Source: Candidatus Peribacteria bacterium
GTDB taxonomy: Bacteria; Patescibacteriota; Gracilibacteria; Peribacterales; Peribacteraceae
Direction of reading: 5' to 3'
DNA: 64,000 nucleotides
NCBI GenBank assembly: GCA_023038255.1
Contig: CP082927.1
Coordinates: forward strand, 382,146-446,145
A program made the translations under genes and the position numbers. Positions 51,661 through 60,085 of this stretch are shown here, in pieces; the first letter of the stretch is position 1, and every line of letters starts with the position of its first letter. Below the pieces are notes generated by a model that saw only the letters and a list, made by a program, of their open reading frames with translations, had not been told where the DNA came from and made no database searches.

Positions 51661-51828
51661 AAGTGAAGAAAGAAAAAGAAATACAAAAAATTCCGCTGAG
51701 CGGCGGGGGAGAGAAGTGCGAGTCTGTTATTTTTCTTAGTTCAGACACAGCGACTTCTTCCCCACTCTAAAGAGGGTAAACCAGAAGCCGTTGAAGCTGA
51801 GTACCTGTGCCATTCGTTTTCATTATGA

Positions 51829-52518
51829 TTATTTTGACTGCGCTGTCAAATTTCCATCCTTCTGTTTTGGAGGAGTGTCCATATTCCAGAAAGACACGGA
51901 CATGCTTCCTTTTGCCGGTATCACATTCTTGAATGTATTTTTGGGGTCCAGTGACAGATCAAAAGTCACATTATCAACCCTGTAGGAGGTATCTGCACTA
52001 TCCGACGTGTGCAGCGCACCAATAATGGCACTGACTTTTTCGGGAGGAATCCGCAGAACATTTTCCCCCGCCTCAATCACCAGTGTGTCATCCGTATCGT
52101 ATTCCATTTTCGTAATACCTTCTTCGCCTATATTGAATCGGATATTGTCTCTATGAACTTGAAAAAATCCCAGACTGATGGATCGCAGATAGAAAAAACG
52201 CCGGTCGACCTGAAGAATAAATCCGTCATCTATAAAACGAAATGGTACTTTTTCACCATTTTCTATTTCTATGGACGCTGTTGTAAACGCACTCTTGTTC
52301 GCTATCTGTTCCCCTGCAACAAGGGTGGTGCGGCCTCCCGGCACTCTCTGCGCCTCCTCTGTACGCGGAGACTTGCGCAGTGTCAAAAGAAGCGACATGC
52401 CTGCCACAATGAAAAGGGAGACAGTGCCGATCGTGCGCCTTTTTGGTGACGATGATTCTGCGTCGGGTTGTCCGATCGATTCTTCCGAGGCCCCGTCTTC
52501 GCGGAATTCCTCTGTCAT
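51829..52518 (-). CDS. Single-pass membrane protein of unknown function, next to FtsE-like ATPase
   Basis: 229 residues from ATG 52518 (the first ATG after the upstream gene's stop). An acidic cytoplasmic N-terminus (TEEFREDGASEESIG) leads to one membrane helix (about 33-52, GTVSLFIVAGMSLLLTL). The ~175-residue external part has regular beta strands (FRFIDDGFILQVDRRFFYL, TLVIEAGENVLRIPPEKV). It has none of the four helices of FtsX. Lying 50 bases behind an FtsE-like gene, it may be the partner of that ATPase. Confidence 0.6.
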   Translation of the reverse strand: MTEEFREDGASEESIGQPDAESSSPKRRTIGTVSLFIVAGMSLLLTLRKSPRTEEAQRVPGGRTTLVAGEQIANKSAFTTASIEIENGEKVPFRFIDDGFILQVDRRFFYLRSISLGFFQVHRDNIRFNIGEEGITKMEYDTDDTLVIEAGENVLRIPPEKVSAIIGALHTSDSADTSYRVDNVTFDLSLDPKNTFKNVIPAKGSMSVSFWNMDTPPKQKDGNLTAQSK

Positions 52519-52567
52519 TGATGCCGAGTCTACGCTGAACGTTTTCCGGCACAATACGGAATTTTTC

Positions 52568-53407
52568 TCAGGAGTTAGACCCGATGGATGTGATTCTGAT
52601 GCGCTTTCCGCCTCCCCCTGTTTTTTTGTGAGACACCGGCACGATACTGTCGCCATCCGGAATATCCATCGAAAACTCGGCACTCACTTCATCAGATTCT
52701 TCCAGCAGCCGGTGAGCATCCGCCGGTTTCTTGTGAGCGGCTTTTTCCGGTTCTGCCTGCTTCGTGGTATTGCCGTTTTTCAGATGCACGACGGTCGCAT
52801 CAAACGCACGGGCCACTGCGGCCTCGCGTGAAAAAATGGCGAGTGTGGTGCCCTTCTTCCGCATGTTGGTCAGCAGTTCAATCACAATGTTACTCTGTGC
52901 ACTGTCGAGATTCTGCAGCGGTTCGTCAGCCAGAATCACCATCGGTGCGGTGATGATAGCGCGTGCAATGCAGACAAGAGAGCGTTCACTCACGCTCAAA
53001 TCCTGCGGAAAGAGTGTCGCTTTGGACAGCAGATTCATCCGCTTCAGAAGGTCATTCGTATTCCGTCTGATCAGTGCCTCCGGTGCGCCAAGCAGTTCCA
53101 GCGGCAGTCCGACATTTTCTTCCACTGTCGCATGATTGAGCAGTACAGATTCCTGATAAATCACACCGACGCGGCGGCGGTAGAGTTGCAGAATGGGGGC
53201 CGGAAGAGTGCGTATGTTCACGCCATCGACATCCACACTTCCTTCATCCGGATCGTCTGCGCGGATCAGTAAACGCATCAGTGTTGTTTTGCCACTGGCA
53301 CTGTCACCAAGCACACACAGACTCGCACCCGGATCAATCCGCAGCGAGAGATTGGTGAGCACCGCCTTCTTCCCATACGCCTTCGACACATTTTTCAGCG
53401 CGATCAT
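52568..53407 (-). CDS. FtsE-like ABC ATPase, degenerate signature and H-loop
   Basis: 279 residues from ATG 53407: TATGAT ends seven bases before it and the ABC fold starts at once (MIALKNVSKAYGKKAVL). Walker A GDSASGKTTLMRLL, Q-loop VGVIYQESVLLNHATVEEN and Walker B MVILADEPLQNLD are intact and FtsE-like. The signature reads LSVSERSLV instead of LSGGE, and the H-loop His is replaced (AIFSREAAVA), so turnover may be impaired. About 55 extra residues end in a Lys/Gly-rich tail. FtsE normally pairs with FtsX to control cell-wall hydrolases in division; no FtsX is present. Confidence 0.72.
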   Translation of the reverse strand: MIALKNVSKAYGKKAVLTNLSLRIDPGASLCVLGDSASGKTTLMRLLIRADDPDEGSVDVDGVNIRTLPAPILQLYRRRVGVIYQESVLLNHATVEENVGLPLELLGAPEALIRRNTNDLLKRMNLLSKATLFPQDLSVSERSLVCIARAIITAPMVILADEPLQNLDSAQSNIVIELLTNMRKKGTTLAIFSREAAVARAFDATVVHLKNGNTTKQAEPEKAAHKKPADAHRLLEESDEVSAEFSMDIPDGDSIVPVSHKKTGGGGKRIRITSIGSNS

Positions 53408-53480
53408 GGCGTGCATCATACCAGTTCGCTTTTGAATTACGAATGACGAACCTCCTCATTCTGGGTTCCGGAATCTTTTC

Positions 53481-54182
53481 TTACACTTTCGCGGGACCAC
53501 CAATCGGTTCCCGTTTTGCCATGCCCACTTCCCGCGGATATTTTTTATCAAGCGGTCCGGTTTTCCGGAACACCAGTAACTGTCGCGAGCCGAAGTCACC
53601 AGGCAAAGTATACGTGTGTGATGTGACCAGCTGACAACGCAGTGCGCGCTGTGCTTCGTCGCTCGCTTTCAGTTCATCATCAATATGCAGACTTTTCCAG
53701 ACCACCACGTATCCACCGGTTTTCACAAACGGGCTGCAGTACTCCAGAAGAATATTCAAGGGGGCAACCGCGCGTGATGTCACCATCGAATACTGTTCAC
53801 GGTATTTCTTCTTCTGACCCAGTACTTCGGCGCGGTCTGCAATTCCTAGGAAGTTCTTGATGCCGGCTTCTTTTGCAATGCGCGTGATGGCCGCAATTTT
53901 TTTGCCGATGGAATCGAGTCCTGTGCATTGTGCCTGCGGATAGAGAATGGCGAGAGGCAATAGCGGGAAGCCTCCGCCTGTCCCGATATCAAGTAACGTC
54001 GCGCCTGGTTCGTTCATCACCTCCGCGCAGTTGAGTTCCTGAAAGGCAACCGAGTCCAGAATGTTGCCGTACCAGCAGGCTTCTTCGGTGCGGAGCGCCG
54101 AGAGATTGATGTTGGCGTTTTCGGCCAGGAAGACGCGCATGAGGGTTCGGAGTTGTTCGTCGTGTTCGGAGGGGATGTGCAT
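53481..54182 (-). CDS. rsmG: 16S rRNA (guanine-N7) methyltransferase RsmG
   Basis: 233 residues from ATG 54182, where TATAGT ends six bases upstream; upstream ATGs read into the divergent promoter. Hallmarks are NINLSALRTEEACWYGNILDS, the SAM loop LLDIGTGGGFPLLPLAI, DSIGKKIAAI and VTSRAVAPLNILLEY. It methylates G527 of 16S rRNA (E. coli numbering). It is divergent from pyrE. Confidence 0.92.
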   Translation of the reverse strand: MHIPSEHDEQLRTLMRVFLAENANINLSALRTEEACWYGNILDSVAFQELNCAEVMNEPGATLLDIGTGGGFPLLPLAILYPQAQCTGLDSIGKKIAAITRIAKEAGIKNFLGIADRAEVLGQKKKYREQYSMVTSRAVAPLNILLEYCSPFVKTGGYVVVWKSLHIDDELKASDEAQRALRCQLVTSHTYTLPGDFGSRQLLVFRKTGPLDKKYPREVGMAKREPIGGPAKV

Positions 54183-54188
54183 GGAGCA

Positions 54189-54194
54189 ACTATA
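54189..54194 (-). promoter_or_regulatory. Leaderless -10 of rsmG
   Basis: TATAGT, six bases (TGCTCC), ATG on the minus strand. Confidence 0.6.
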
Positions 54195-54275
54195 GGCAAT
54201 AACCATCAATAAATCGATCTCACACAATATGTATACACTGCCATAATTCTCCATTCTCAATTCTCCATTCTTCAT

Positions 54276-54281
54276 TACAAT
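54276..54281 (+). promoter_or_regulatory. Leaderless -10 of pyrE
   Basis: TACAAT, six bases (ACACTC), ATG at 54288. Confidence 0.6.
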
Positions 54282-54287
54282 ACACTC

Positions 54288-54923
54288 ATGACCCACTCCA
54301 TCCGCATTGCAGAATTTCTCCTGAACATCGGCGCTGTCCGCCTGTCCGTCCATCAGCCGTTCACATGGACCAGCGGGATCAAATCGCCCATCTATTGCGA
54401 CAACCGCATGATTTACAGTCATCCCGAGGCGCGCAAAGCGGTGGTGGATGCCCTCGTTTCCCGTGTTAAAAATCTCCATATCCCCGCTGATGTCATTGCC
54501 GGCACCGCAACCGCCGCTATTGGCTGGGCTGCCCTGGTCGCAGACAGAATGGAGCTGCCGTTTGTCTATGTCCGCTCGAAAGCAAAAGAACATGGCGCAC
54601 AGAAGAGAATCGAAGGAGATCTGAAGGAAAACCAGCATATTGTGGTGATTGAAGACCTTATTTCCACCGGCGGAAGCTCCGTATCCACTGCTGATGCTCT
54701 GCGCATGGAAGGAAAGGGGATTGTGACGGATGTGGTCTCTATCTTCAGCTACGAACTTGGTGCATCACACGAGAAAGCCCTGGAAGCAGGTCTTATTTTC
54801 CACCCGCTTTCCACCGTCACCACGCTCCTCCAGGTCGCACTGGATCAGGACAGAATTATTGACGAAGAAGCAGAGGAAATTGAGCGCTTCATCAAAGATC
54901 CCCAGCACTGGCACGCAGTCTAA
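54288..54923 (+). CDS. pyrE: Orotate phosphoribosyltransferase
   Basis: 211 residues. FTWTSGIKSPIYCDNRMIYS, VIAGTATAAIGWAALVAD, VYVRSKAKEHGAQKRIEGDL and the PRPP loop IVVIEDLISTGGSSVSTADAL identify OPRT. It makes orotidine 5'-phosphate in pyrimidine synthesis. No other pyr gene is near, so it may also salvage orotate. Confidence 0.95.
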   Translation: MTHSIRIAEFLLNIGAVRLSVHQPFTWTSGIKSPIYCDNRMIYSHPEARKAVVDALVSRVKNLHIPADVIAGTATAAIGWAALVADRMELPFVYVRSKAKEHGAQKRIEGDLKENQHIVVIEDLISTGGSSVSTADALRMEGKGIVTDVVSIFSYELGASHEKALEAGLIFHPLSTVTTLLQVALDQDRIIDEEAEEIERFIKDPQHWHAV

Positions 54924-54940
54924 GAGCTGGTCTGGAGATG

Positions 54941-56281
54941 TTACGGAAGGGTCAACAGGTGTTCTTTCATGTGTGTAAATGCCCGGATCCGGAATGATGC
55001 GGGCAAAGACGGAGTTCTGACCGTGAGAGAGAAATCCCGTTTGCAGACATTCAATCCACTCACCTCGGTTTTCATGTCCTGACCGTTCGCATCAATACCC
55101 ACAATCTTACTGGCTGCAACTAGCTGGTAGCCGTATGTATCTTCTTGATCTGTGGTATCCGGCCATTCCATACCTTCCCATATCGTTCCTTCCAGGCAGG
55201 TATTCCACGTTCCGTACAGTTCTTTCTGCGGCGTCTGATTCATGAAAAACGACTGCCACCCCAGGGAAATCCTTTTTGTATCCGGTGTGAGTATGGCAAT
55301 GGCAGGTTGTATGCCGACCAGTGTGCGGAATTTTCTGGTGGAGAACGGAGCATCATTTTTACTCGGAGGTGTTTGCTGTCCTTCGGACATGGTCCAAGGA
55401 AGAAAGCCTCCCTGTGAGCGGAAGGTAGGAGTGGTGTCAAAATGCTGCAGGTTTTCCAGGAAAATGAGCGGGTCACCGTTTTTATCTTTCAGTTCTTCCA
55501 GCATGGTCAGGATCGCACCCTTGTCCGGCATGATAAAGACCTCGCGATGAAATGCATTGCCGTTATGAAGCAGGATACTTGCGATCGAGTCTTGAATCTT
55601 CAGGTCTTCTCCAGGTTTTCGTGGCTGCAGGATAAAGCCATCCGCAGATGGTATGGGCATGGCATCGAGGTCTGTGCAGAGACGCAAAAATGCCCCGTCA
55701 CTGCATTCGCCATCGGTGCCCGTTCTGTATTCCTGCAGCTTCTGACCAAGTTCGGGTGTTGTCGCGGTAATGTTGCAATGCAGTTGCCGCTCCAGAAGAG
55801 TCTTCATAGAGGTCTGTGCGTCCGGGGATGCAATCCGTCCGGGCAGTTCATGTTCGAGTTCCGTGAGGACTTCCGCCGCCACCTGCATGCGCTTGAATAC
55901 TTCAATGCCCCCTCCGGATTCACGGGGAACAGACATCCATTGTTTTACTTCCGGGGGCAGGGGATTGCGGTAATCCAGTGCATTGCGGATAGCCTTCTCT
56001 ATATGAGCCTGTGCCTGTTCACGCACAGCATGCTCTGCATCATCCAGCTGGTGTTTGTGCGTATCAATGACCTGTTTGAGTGCATCCAGGCACGTATGCC
56101 GTCCTCTTGCTGACTGACTGACGGTATTGACGGTATTTTTTGGTTCCTGGGCATGGGAAGGATCTGGAGTAAAACCGCTATATGCCATAGCAAATCCAGA
56201 CAGGAGTGCATACAGGGTGGTGAGCCTTGGTGCGGATTCCTGCGTGTTCTGCCGGGCATAAGACGCCGACTCGAGTGACAT
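54941..56281 (-). CDS. Exported hypothetical protein, 446 aa
   Basis: Not recognised. Start at 56281 because a TTGACT-17-TAATCC promoter ends seven bases before that ATG. A hydrophobic segment at about 24-40 (TLYALLSGFAMAYSGF) followed by a short Pro/Gln stretch (DPSHAQ) looks like an uncleaved or late signal peptide. The mature part is helical at first (CLDALKQVIDTHKHQLDDAEHAV), then mixed alpha/beta with several Cys residues. Convergent with pyrE. Confidence 0.6.
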   Translation of the reverse strand: MSLESASYARQNTQESAPRLTTLYALLSGFAMAYSGFTPDPSHAQEPKNTVNTVSQSARGRHTCLDALKQVIDTHKHQLDDAEHAVREQAQAHIEKAIRNALDYRNPLPPEVKQWMSVPRESGGGIEVFKRMQVAAEVLTELEHELPGRIASPDAQTSMKTLLERQLHCNITATTPELGQKLQEYRTGTDGECSDGAFLRLCTDLDAMPIPSADGFILQPRKPGEDLKIQDSIASILLHNGNAFHREVFIMPDKGAILTMLEELKDKNGDPLIFLENLQHFDTTPTFRSQGGFLPWTMSEGQQTPPSKNDAPFSTRKFRTLVGIQPAIAILTPDTKRISLGWQSFFMNQTPQKELYGTWNTCLEGTIWEGMEWPDTTDQEDTYGYQLVAASKIVGIDANGQDMKTEVSGLNVCKRDFSLTVRTPSLPASFRIRAFTHMKEHLLTLP

Positions 56282-56288
56282 TGGACAT

Positions 56289-56317
56289 GGATTACGCTTG
56301 CCGAATCGCAGAGTCAA
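56289..56317 (-). promoter_or_regulatory. Promoter of the 446-aa gene
   Basis: On the minus strand TTGACT (56312-56317), 17-base spacer, TAATCC (56289-56294), then seven bases to the ATG. Confidence 0.55.
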
Positions 56318-56512
56318 GACAGGTCCGGTCGGGTCCTTTGCTAGAGTTGATCCGAATGCCAAAATGCGTATGTAGAATTAGCATTTTTGTAAATATTGAG
56401 TATAAAATTTGTTCAATAAATATCCTCACAGAATACTGTCATTTTTGAGTGGATGGACAGTCATCTTAGAAAGAGCCTATACACCATTATAAGCTCTTAA
56501 AATGCAATAAAC

Positions 56513-56761
56513 TTGACATTTATGCATAAAAGGTATAAAACTATCTAGTTCCATACAACCACGTTGGTTGAGTCTATGGGACGTTCGAGAACTACAGATC
56601 ATTCAAATCATAGGTTCTGAAATTAGGAATTTCAGACTGATGTTGATGATCTTTCATGATAAACAAAAACTCGTTTCTCGGTGTTCAGTTGTTGAATAGC
56701 CGGTGAAAGAAGCGAGTGGCAGAACATGTTCGTAAAACCGTTTTTTTTCAGGAGAAGTCAG
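56513..56761 (+). promoter_or_regulatory. Promoter and long structured leader of the planctomycete-like gene
   Basis: TTGACA (56513-56518) and TATAAA (56534-56539; 15-base spacer, short) are followed by about 215 bases of leader. Hairpins in it: CCATA-CAACC/GGTTG-TATGG (56551-56579) and CTGAAAT/ATTTCAG (about 56617-56635). It ends in a Shine-Dalgarno site, AGGAG, ten bases before ATG 56762. The 56363-56512 stretch upstream is AT-rich, with an AGAGC/GCTCT hairpin near 56471-56497 and no gene. Confidence 0.5.
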
Positions 56762-58432
56762 ATGTTTATTCGCAATTTGGTCGTTGGTTTGTTCGCATCG
56801 TTCGTCACCGTAGCCCCCAAGGCCCGCAAGCAAAAGCATGTTGCGATTGCAGCGGAATTCCTCGAAGATCGTGCGCTCCTTTCCGCAACCATGCGTAAGG
56901 GGCCAACGGTCACTGGGAATCTCGACGGAGTCAACGCCCGCATCATGGCAGTCGGAGACGGTATCGTGCTGGCAGGCGAAACTGATACAGTCGCCCGACT
57001 GACGCTCTCAGCGTCTCGCTCCAAGTATTTCTTTTCTGGCTTACAGCAAGAATTGCAGGGCGGCGGGCTTCAGATCGCGGGGATGGGTATTTTGCATGGC
57101 AGCAATATCCTCGACGCCATCAACCCCAATGGAAATGGTTCCTCAGCGTACACAGGGTATTCGTTTGGCGCTATCAGCAAGAAGTCGGGGCAGTATAGCT
57201 TCGACATCAACCTGACCGCCAAGTCGGACACCGCAGAGTCGCTCGATGTCACGTTGAAGTTCCCTGAATTGAGTCTGCGACGCGGTCGTCGTTTGATTCA
57301 GTTGACGGGCTTGATCGGTGGACAGACGGCTATTACCGTCAAGGTTGGCGGGAATGGCACAAATTCTGGTGGCGGTGGCACTCCTGGCTTTACGGTGACG
57401 CCTTCAGGCGGATCATTTGATCCAACGGAAGGCAATTCCGATACCGGGACAATCGTCCTCACCAAGAAGCCGCTTGGAAACGTAACCATTATGGCGACGT
57501 CGACAAACTCGGATATTACCATTACGCAGGCATCGTGGACATTTACGCCTGATAACTGGAATGTTCCGCAACAAGTGACAGTGAACGGACTCGAAGATTC
57601 GGACAGCATTGATGACACGGGAGACATTCGTTTCTCCATCGTCGATGCCAACTCGTCCAATGAGTACGACGTTGTTTTGGACCAGGTCTTTACGGCCATG
57701 GTGCATGACAACGACACTGTCATCGGCCCCACGCCGCAGTTGATTACGAGGGAAACGGGTGATACTCGAGTAGATGAGACAGGTCCGAATAATACGGACG
57801 AGATCTTCTATCGTTTGTCTGCCCAGCCCTCGGGCAACGTCACTGTGAATGTTATGTCCTCGGACACAACAGCGGGAACCGTCGGTCCTCAGACACTCAC
57901 GTTCACGCCATCCAATTGGATGACTGAGCAGAGAGTCATCGTGACAGGCGTCCCTGACGCAGACCAGATGAATGAAACCTTCACCGTACAGGCGACCTCG
58001 TCGGTCGGTAACAGTACGGTGGGTGTGACGGTCATCGACGTGACGCCGAATGAGGTGTCATGGGACGCGGTGCAACTGTACTTCGTCAACCCCGTGAAGC
58101 TGATTTCGATCAGCGGATTCAATTCCGTCTTCGCGGGAGAAGAAATGCAGATCTTGGCCGACTTGAATCACGACGGTAACGCTACGGAGATCATCAGCCC
58201 AATTTTCATGGGTGACACGAACGGTGGTTTCATCGGTACGCCAGTGCCGAATGCTTACCAACTCACGGGTGGTACCAGTGTTCAGGTCCGATTCTGGGAC
58301 CCTGCAGATCAGGGTTTCCGGAACGCAAACGGCATCTCGGTTCACTACCTCGATGCCAGCGGTACGCTGCACGAAGTCACAGTCAATTCCCCGGAGGTTA
58401 CACTCCAGGGACCCGCATTGATCATCACGTAA
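56762..58432 (+). CDS. Secreted surface protein with planctomycete-type N-terminal motif and Calx-beta-like repeats
   Basis: 556 residues from ATG 56762, set by AGGAG upstream; an ATG at 56726 lacks one. The N-terminus (MFIRNLVVGLFASF, basic stretch KARKQKH, then AAEFLEDRALLSA at 32-42) is the signature of large exported proteins of Planctomycetes. Then a beta-rich region (about 45-210) and two tandem ~100-residue beta-sandwich repeats: VTIMATSTNSDITITQASWT with FTPDNWNVPQQVTVNGLEDS, and VTVNVMSSDTTAGTVGPQTL with FTPSNWMTEQRVIVTGVPDA, a calx-beta/'FTPsNW' type. The last ~130 residues are unrecognised. Codon use (TTG, TCG, CGT) and the Shine-Dalgarno site differ from neighbours, suggesting transfer. 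Confidence 0.8.
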   Translation: MFIRNLVVGLFASFVTVAPKARKQKHVAIAAEFLEDRALLSATMRKGPTVTGNLDGVNARIMAVGDGIVLAGETDTVARLTLSASRSKYFFSGLQQELQGGGLQIAGMGILHGSNILDAINPNGNGSSAYTGYSFGAISKKSGQYSFDINLTAKSDTAESLDVTLKFPELSLRRGRRLIQLTGLIGGQTAITVKVGGNGTNSGGGGTPGFTVTPSGGSFDPTEGNSDTGTIVLTKKPLGNVTIMATSTNSDITITQASWTFTPDNWNVPQQVTVNGLEDSDSIDDTGDIRFSIVDANSSNEYDVVLDQVFTAMVHDNDTVIGPTPQLITRETGDTRVDETGPNNTDEIFYRLSAQPSGNVTVNVMSSDTTAGTVGPQTLTFTPSNWMTEQRVIVTGVPDADQMNETFTVQATSSVGNSTVGVTVIDVTPNEVSWDAVQLYFVNPVKLISISGFNSVFAGEEMQILADLNHDGNATEIISPIFMGDTNGGFIGTPVPNAYQLTGGTSVQVRFWDPADQGFRNANGISVHYLDASGTLHEVTVNSPEVTLQGPALIIT

Positions 58433-58476
58433 AATTCCAATTTCAAACCTAGATAGGAGAGTTCTCGAAACATTTC

Positions 58477-58520
58477 AATCCCCCGGCCTGTACTCGTTGT
58501 ATAGGTCTGGGGGATTTTTT
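58477..58520. terminator. Terminator between planctomycete-like gene and pheS
   Basis: AATCCCCC (58477-58484) pairs with GGGGGATT (58509-58516), with inner CCT/AGG pairing and a T-run on the plus side. Confidence 0.8.
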
Positions 58521-58526
58521 TATGCC

Positions 58527-59537
58527 TTAGAACTGCTCCAAAAAGCGCACGTCTCCTTCGTAGAACCCGCGCAGGTCGGCAACGCCGTACTTAATCATAA
58601 TCAATCGCTCGATGCCGAAGCCAAAGGCAAAGCCGCTCCAGACGTTTGGATCAATGCCGACGTTTTTCAGGACGTTCGGGTGAATGAGGCCGCAGCCTCC
58701 TACTTCCAGCCAACGGCCGGACCCTTTCTCGCCTTCTTTCCCAAGCCAGCGGATATCGAGTTCCAGCGAAGGCTCTGTGAAGGGGAAGTAGCTCGTGCGG
58801 AAGCGGAGTTCAATGTCCGGAGAGAGCAATTCCTTCACTGCTTCTGTCATGACTGCTTTCAGGTTCGCAACCGAAATATCTTTCCCGACCATCAGTCCTT
58901 CGAACTGGTGGAACATGGGTGAGTGTGTGGCGTCGCTGTCTTTGCGGTAGACGCGTCCCGGGCAGATGGCACGGAAGGGAGGCTTATGTTCCTTCATGTA
59001 GTGAATCTGCACCGGAGAGGTGTGCGTGCGCATCAGTTTGCCGGGTTCGCCCTTTATCCAGAACGTCGCCTGCATATCCATAGCGGCGTGATCTTTTTCG
59101 AAGTTCAGGAGATGAAAGTTTTCTTTCTCGGACTCGAGCTCATTATTCCGCGCGACATCAAATCCCATGCGTCCGAACACGTCTTCCACTTTGCGGATGA
59201 ATTCCGGAATGAGGTGCAGATGGCCCTGCTGCTTTTTCGGGAGGCGCAGGGTGACATCAATCTTGTCGGTGTCTGCCAGTCCGGACATTTTTTCGTTCGT
59301 GAAGGTGGCGCGCTTGTCAGCAATTGCCCCTTCGACTTTCTTTTTCCACTCATTCAGTTCCTGTCCCTTCGTTTTCTTTTCCTCGATGCTCAATGCACCA
59401 AGGGCTTTCATGGCATCCGTCAGGACGCCGCGTTTTCGACCCAGGAGATCAAGTTCGAGGGTATCGAGATCGGCTGCGTTTTTGCAGGCGGTGATCTGCT
59501 CAATGTAGGTTTGCCAGTTGATGGCGGTTTTGGACAT
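58527..59537 (-). CDS. pheS: Phenylalanyl-tRNA synthetase alpha subunit
   Basis: 336 residues, normal length. An N-terminal coiled-coil (about 10-90: LDLLGRKRGVLTDAMKALG) precedes the class II core: motif 2 RAICPGRVYRKDSDATHSPMFHQFEG, the phenylalanine-pocket segment RFRTSYFPFTEPSLELDI, WLEVGGCGLIHPNVL, and motif 3 GFAFGFGIERLIMIKYG. With PheT it charges tRNA-Phe; pheT is not adjacent, an uncommon separation. Confidence 0.95.
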   Translation of the reverse strand: MSKTAINWQTYIEQITACKNAADLDTLELDLLGRKRGVLTDAMKALGALSIEEKKTKGQELNEWKKKVEGAIADKRATFTNEKMSGLADTDKIDVTLRLPKKQQGHLHLIPEFIRKVEDVFGRMGFDVARNNELESEKENFHLLNFEKDHAAMDMQATFWIKGEPGKLMRTHTSPVQIHYMKEHKPPFRAICPGRVYRKDSDATHSPMFHQFEGLMVGKDISVANLKAVMTEAVKELLSPDIELRFRTSYFPFTEPSLELDIRWLGKEGEKGSGRWLEVGGCGLIHPNVLKNVGIDPNVWSGFAFGFGIERLIMIKYGVADLRGFYEGDVRFLEQF

Positions 59538-59543
59538 GGGCTG

Positions 59544-59549
59544 AGTATA
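59544..59549 (-). promoter_or_regulatory. Leaderless -10 of pheS
   Basis: TATACT, six bases (CAGCCC), ATG on the minus strand. Confidence 0.6.
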
Positions 59550-59634
59550 GGGAAATTCTCTTGTTGGAAGAAGTGATTCATCTGTGCGTTCTTTTTATTC
59601 CTGAAAGCCGAAAGCTAGAAGCTGAAAGCTCACC

Positions 59635-59997
59635 TCAATGCTGCAGTGCTAACTCGATCAACAAAAATGCCACATAAATCAGTACCCCGATCCACCAGTT
59701 TAAAATTCCAAGCAGGTGAAAGAGAATGAGAATTACCGTTGCGAGTGCCAGGAAGACTCCCTGCCGGAGCGAGATGCCGAGGATTTTTCCTTCATCCCAC
59801 GCGTGTACCGGGAACCATTTCCAGAGCACATAGAGAATGAGCGTGCTGATAGTCGCAATGCTCAGGAAGATGCTCAGAAAAAAAGCGGGCAACGCCTGAA
59901 TGGGGGAGAGCAGAGGACTGATGCGCAGGAGAATAGCTATCAGTGAGGTGACCGAGAGCAGTGCCGCGACGATGATGCTGTATAAGAGGGTTGTCAT
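59635..59997 (-). CDS. Small membrane protein, 120 aa
   Basis: Not recognised. From ATG 59997 it has four hydrophobic helices (TTLLYSIIVAALLSVTSLIA, ALPAFFLSIFLSIATIST, GVFLALATVILILFHLL, WWIGVLIYVAFLLIELAL) with a short polar loop (FPVHAWDEGKILG). An earlier in-frame start would read through the CCCTCTCCC hairpin and is rejected. Inner-membrane protein of unknown function. Confidence 0.65.
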   Translation of the reverse strand: MTTLLYSIIVAALLSVTSLIAILLRISPLLSPIQALPAFFLSIFLSIATISTLILYVLWKWFPVHAWDEGKILGISLRQGVFLALATVILILFHLLGILNWWIGVLIYVAFLLIELALQH

Positions 59998-60018
59998 GAG
60001 AAGAAAATTTTCCGTATT

Positions 60019-60055
60019 CCCTCTCCCGGGGCAAGTCGTTGGGGTAGGGAGAGGG
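60019..60055. repeat. CCCTCTCCC/GGGAGAGGG hairpin
   Basis: CCCTCTCCC (60019-60027) pairs with GGGAGAGGG (60047-60055). It resembles the tail of the intergenic repeats at 13.9 and 25.4 kb, but is not a full copy. A GGCCC/GGGCC hairpin follows. Confidence 0.5.
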
Positions 60056-60085
60056 TGGCCCAATGGGCCGGGTGAGGCAGATTAT

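Noticed and set aside
53481..54638. 385-aa form of RsmG with a 152-residue N-terminal extension
   Set aside because: The extension crosses the divergent promoter region and the pyrE start and resembles no domain; the ATG at 54182 has a leaderless promoter and gives the normal RsmG length.
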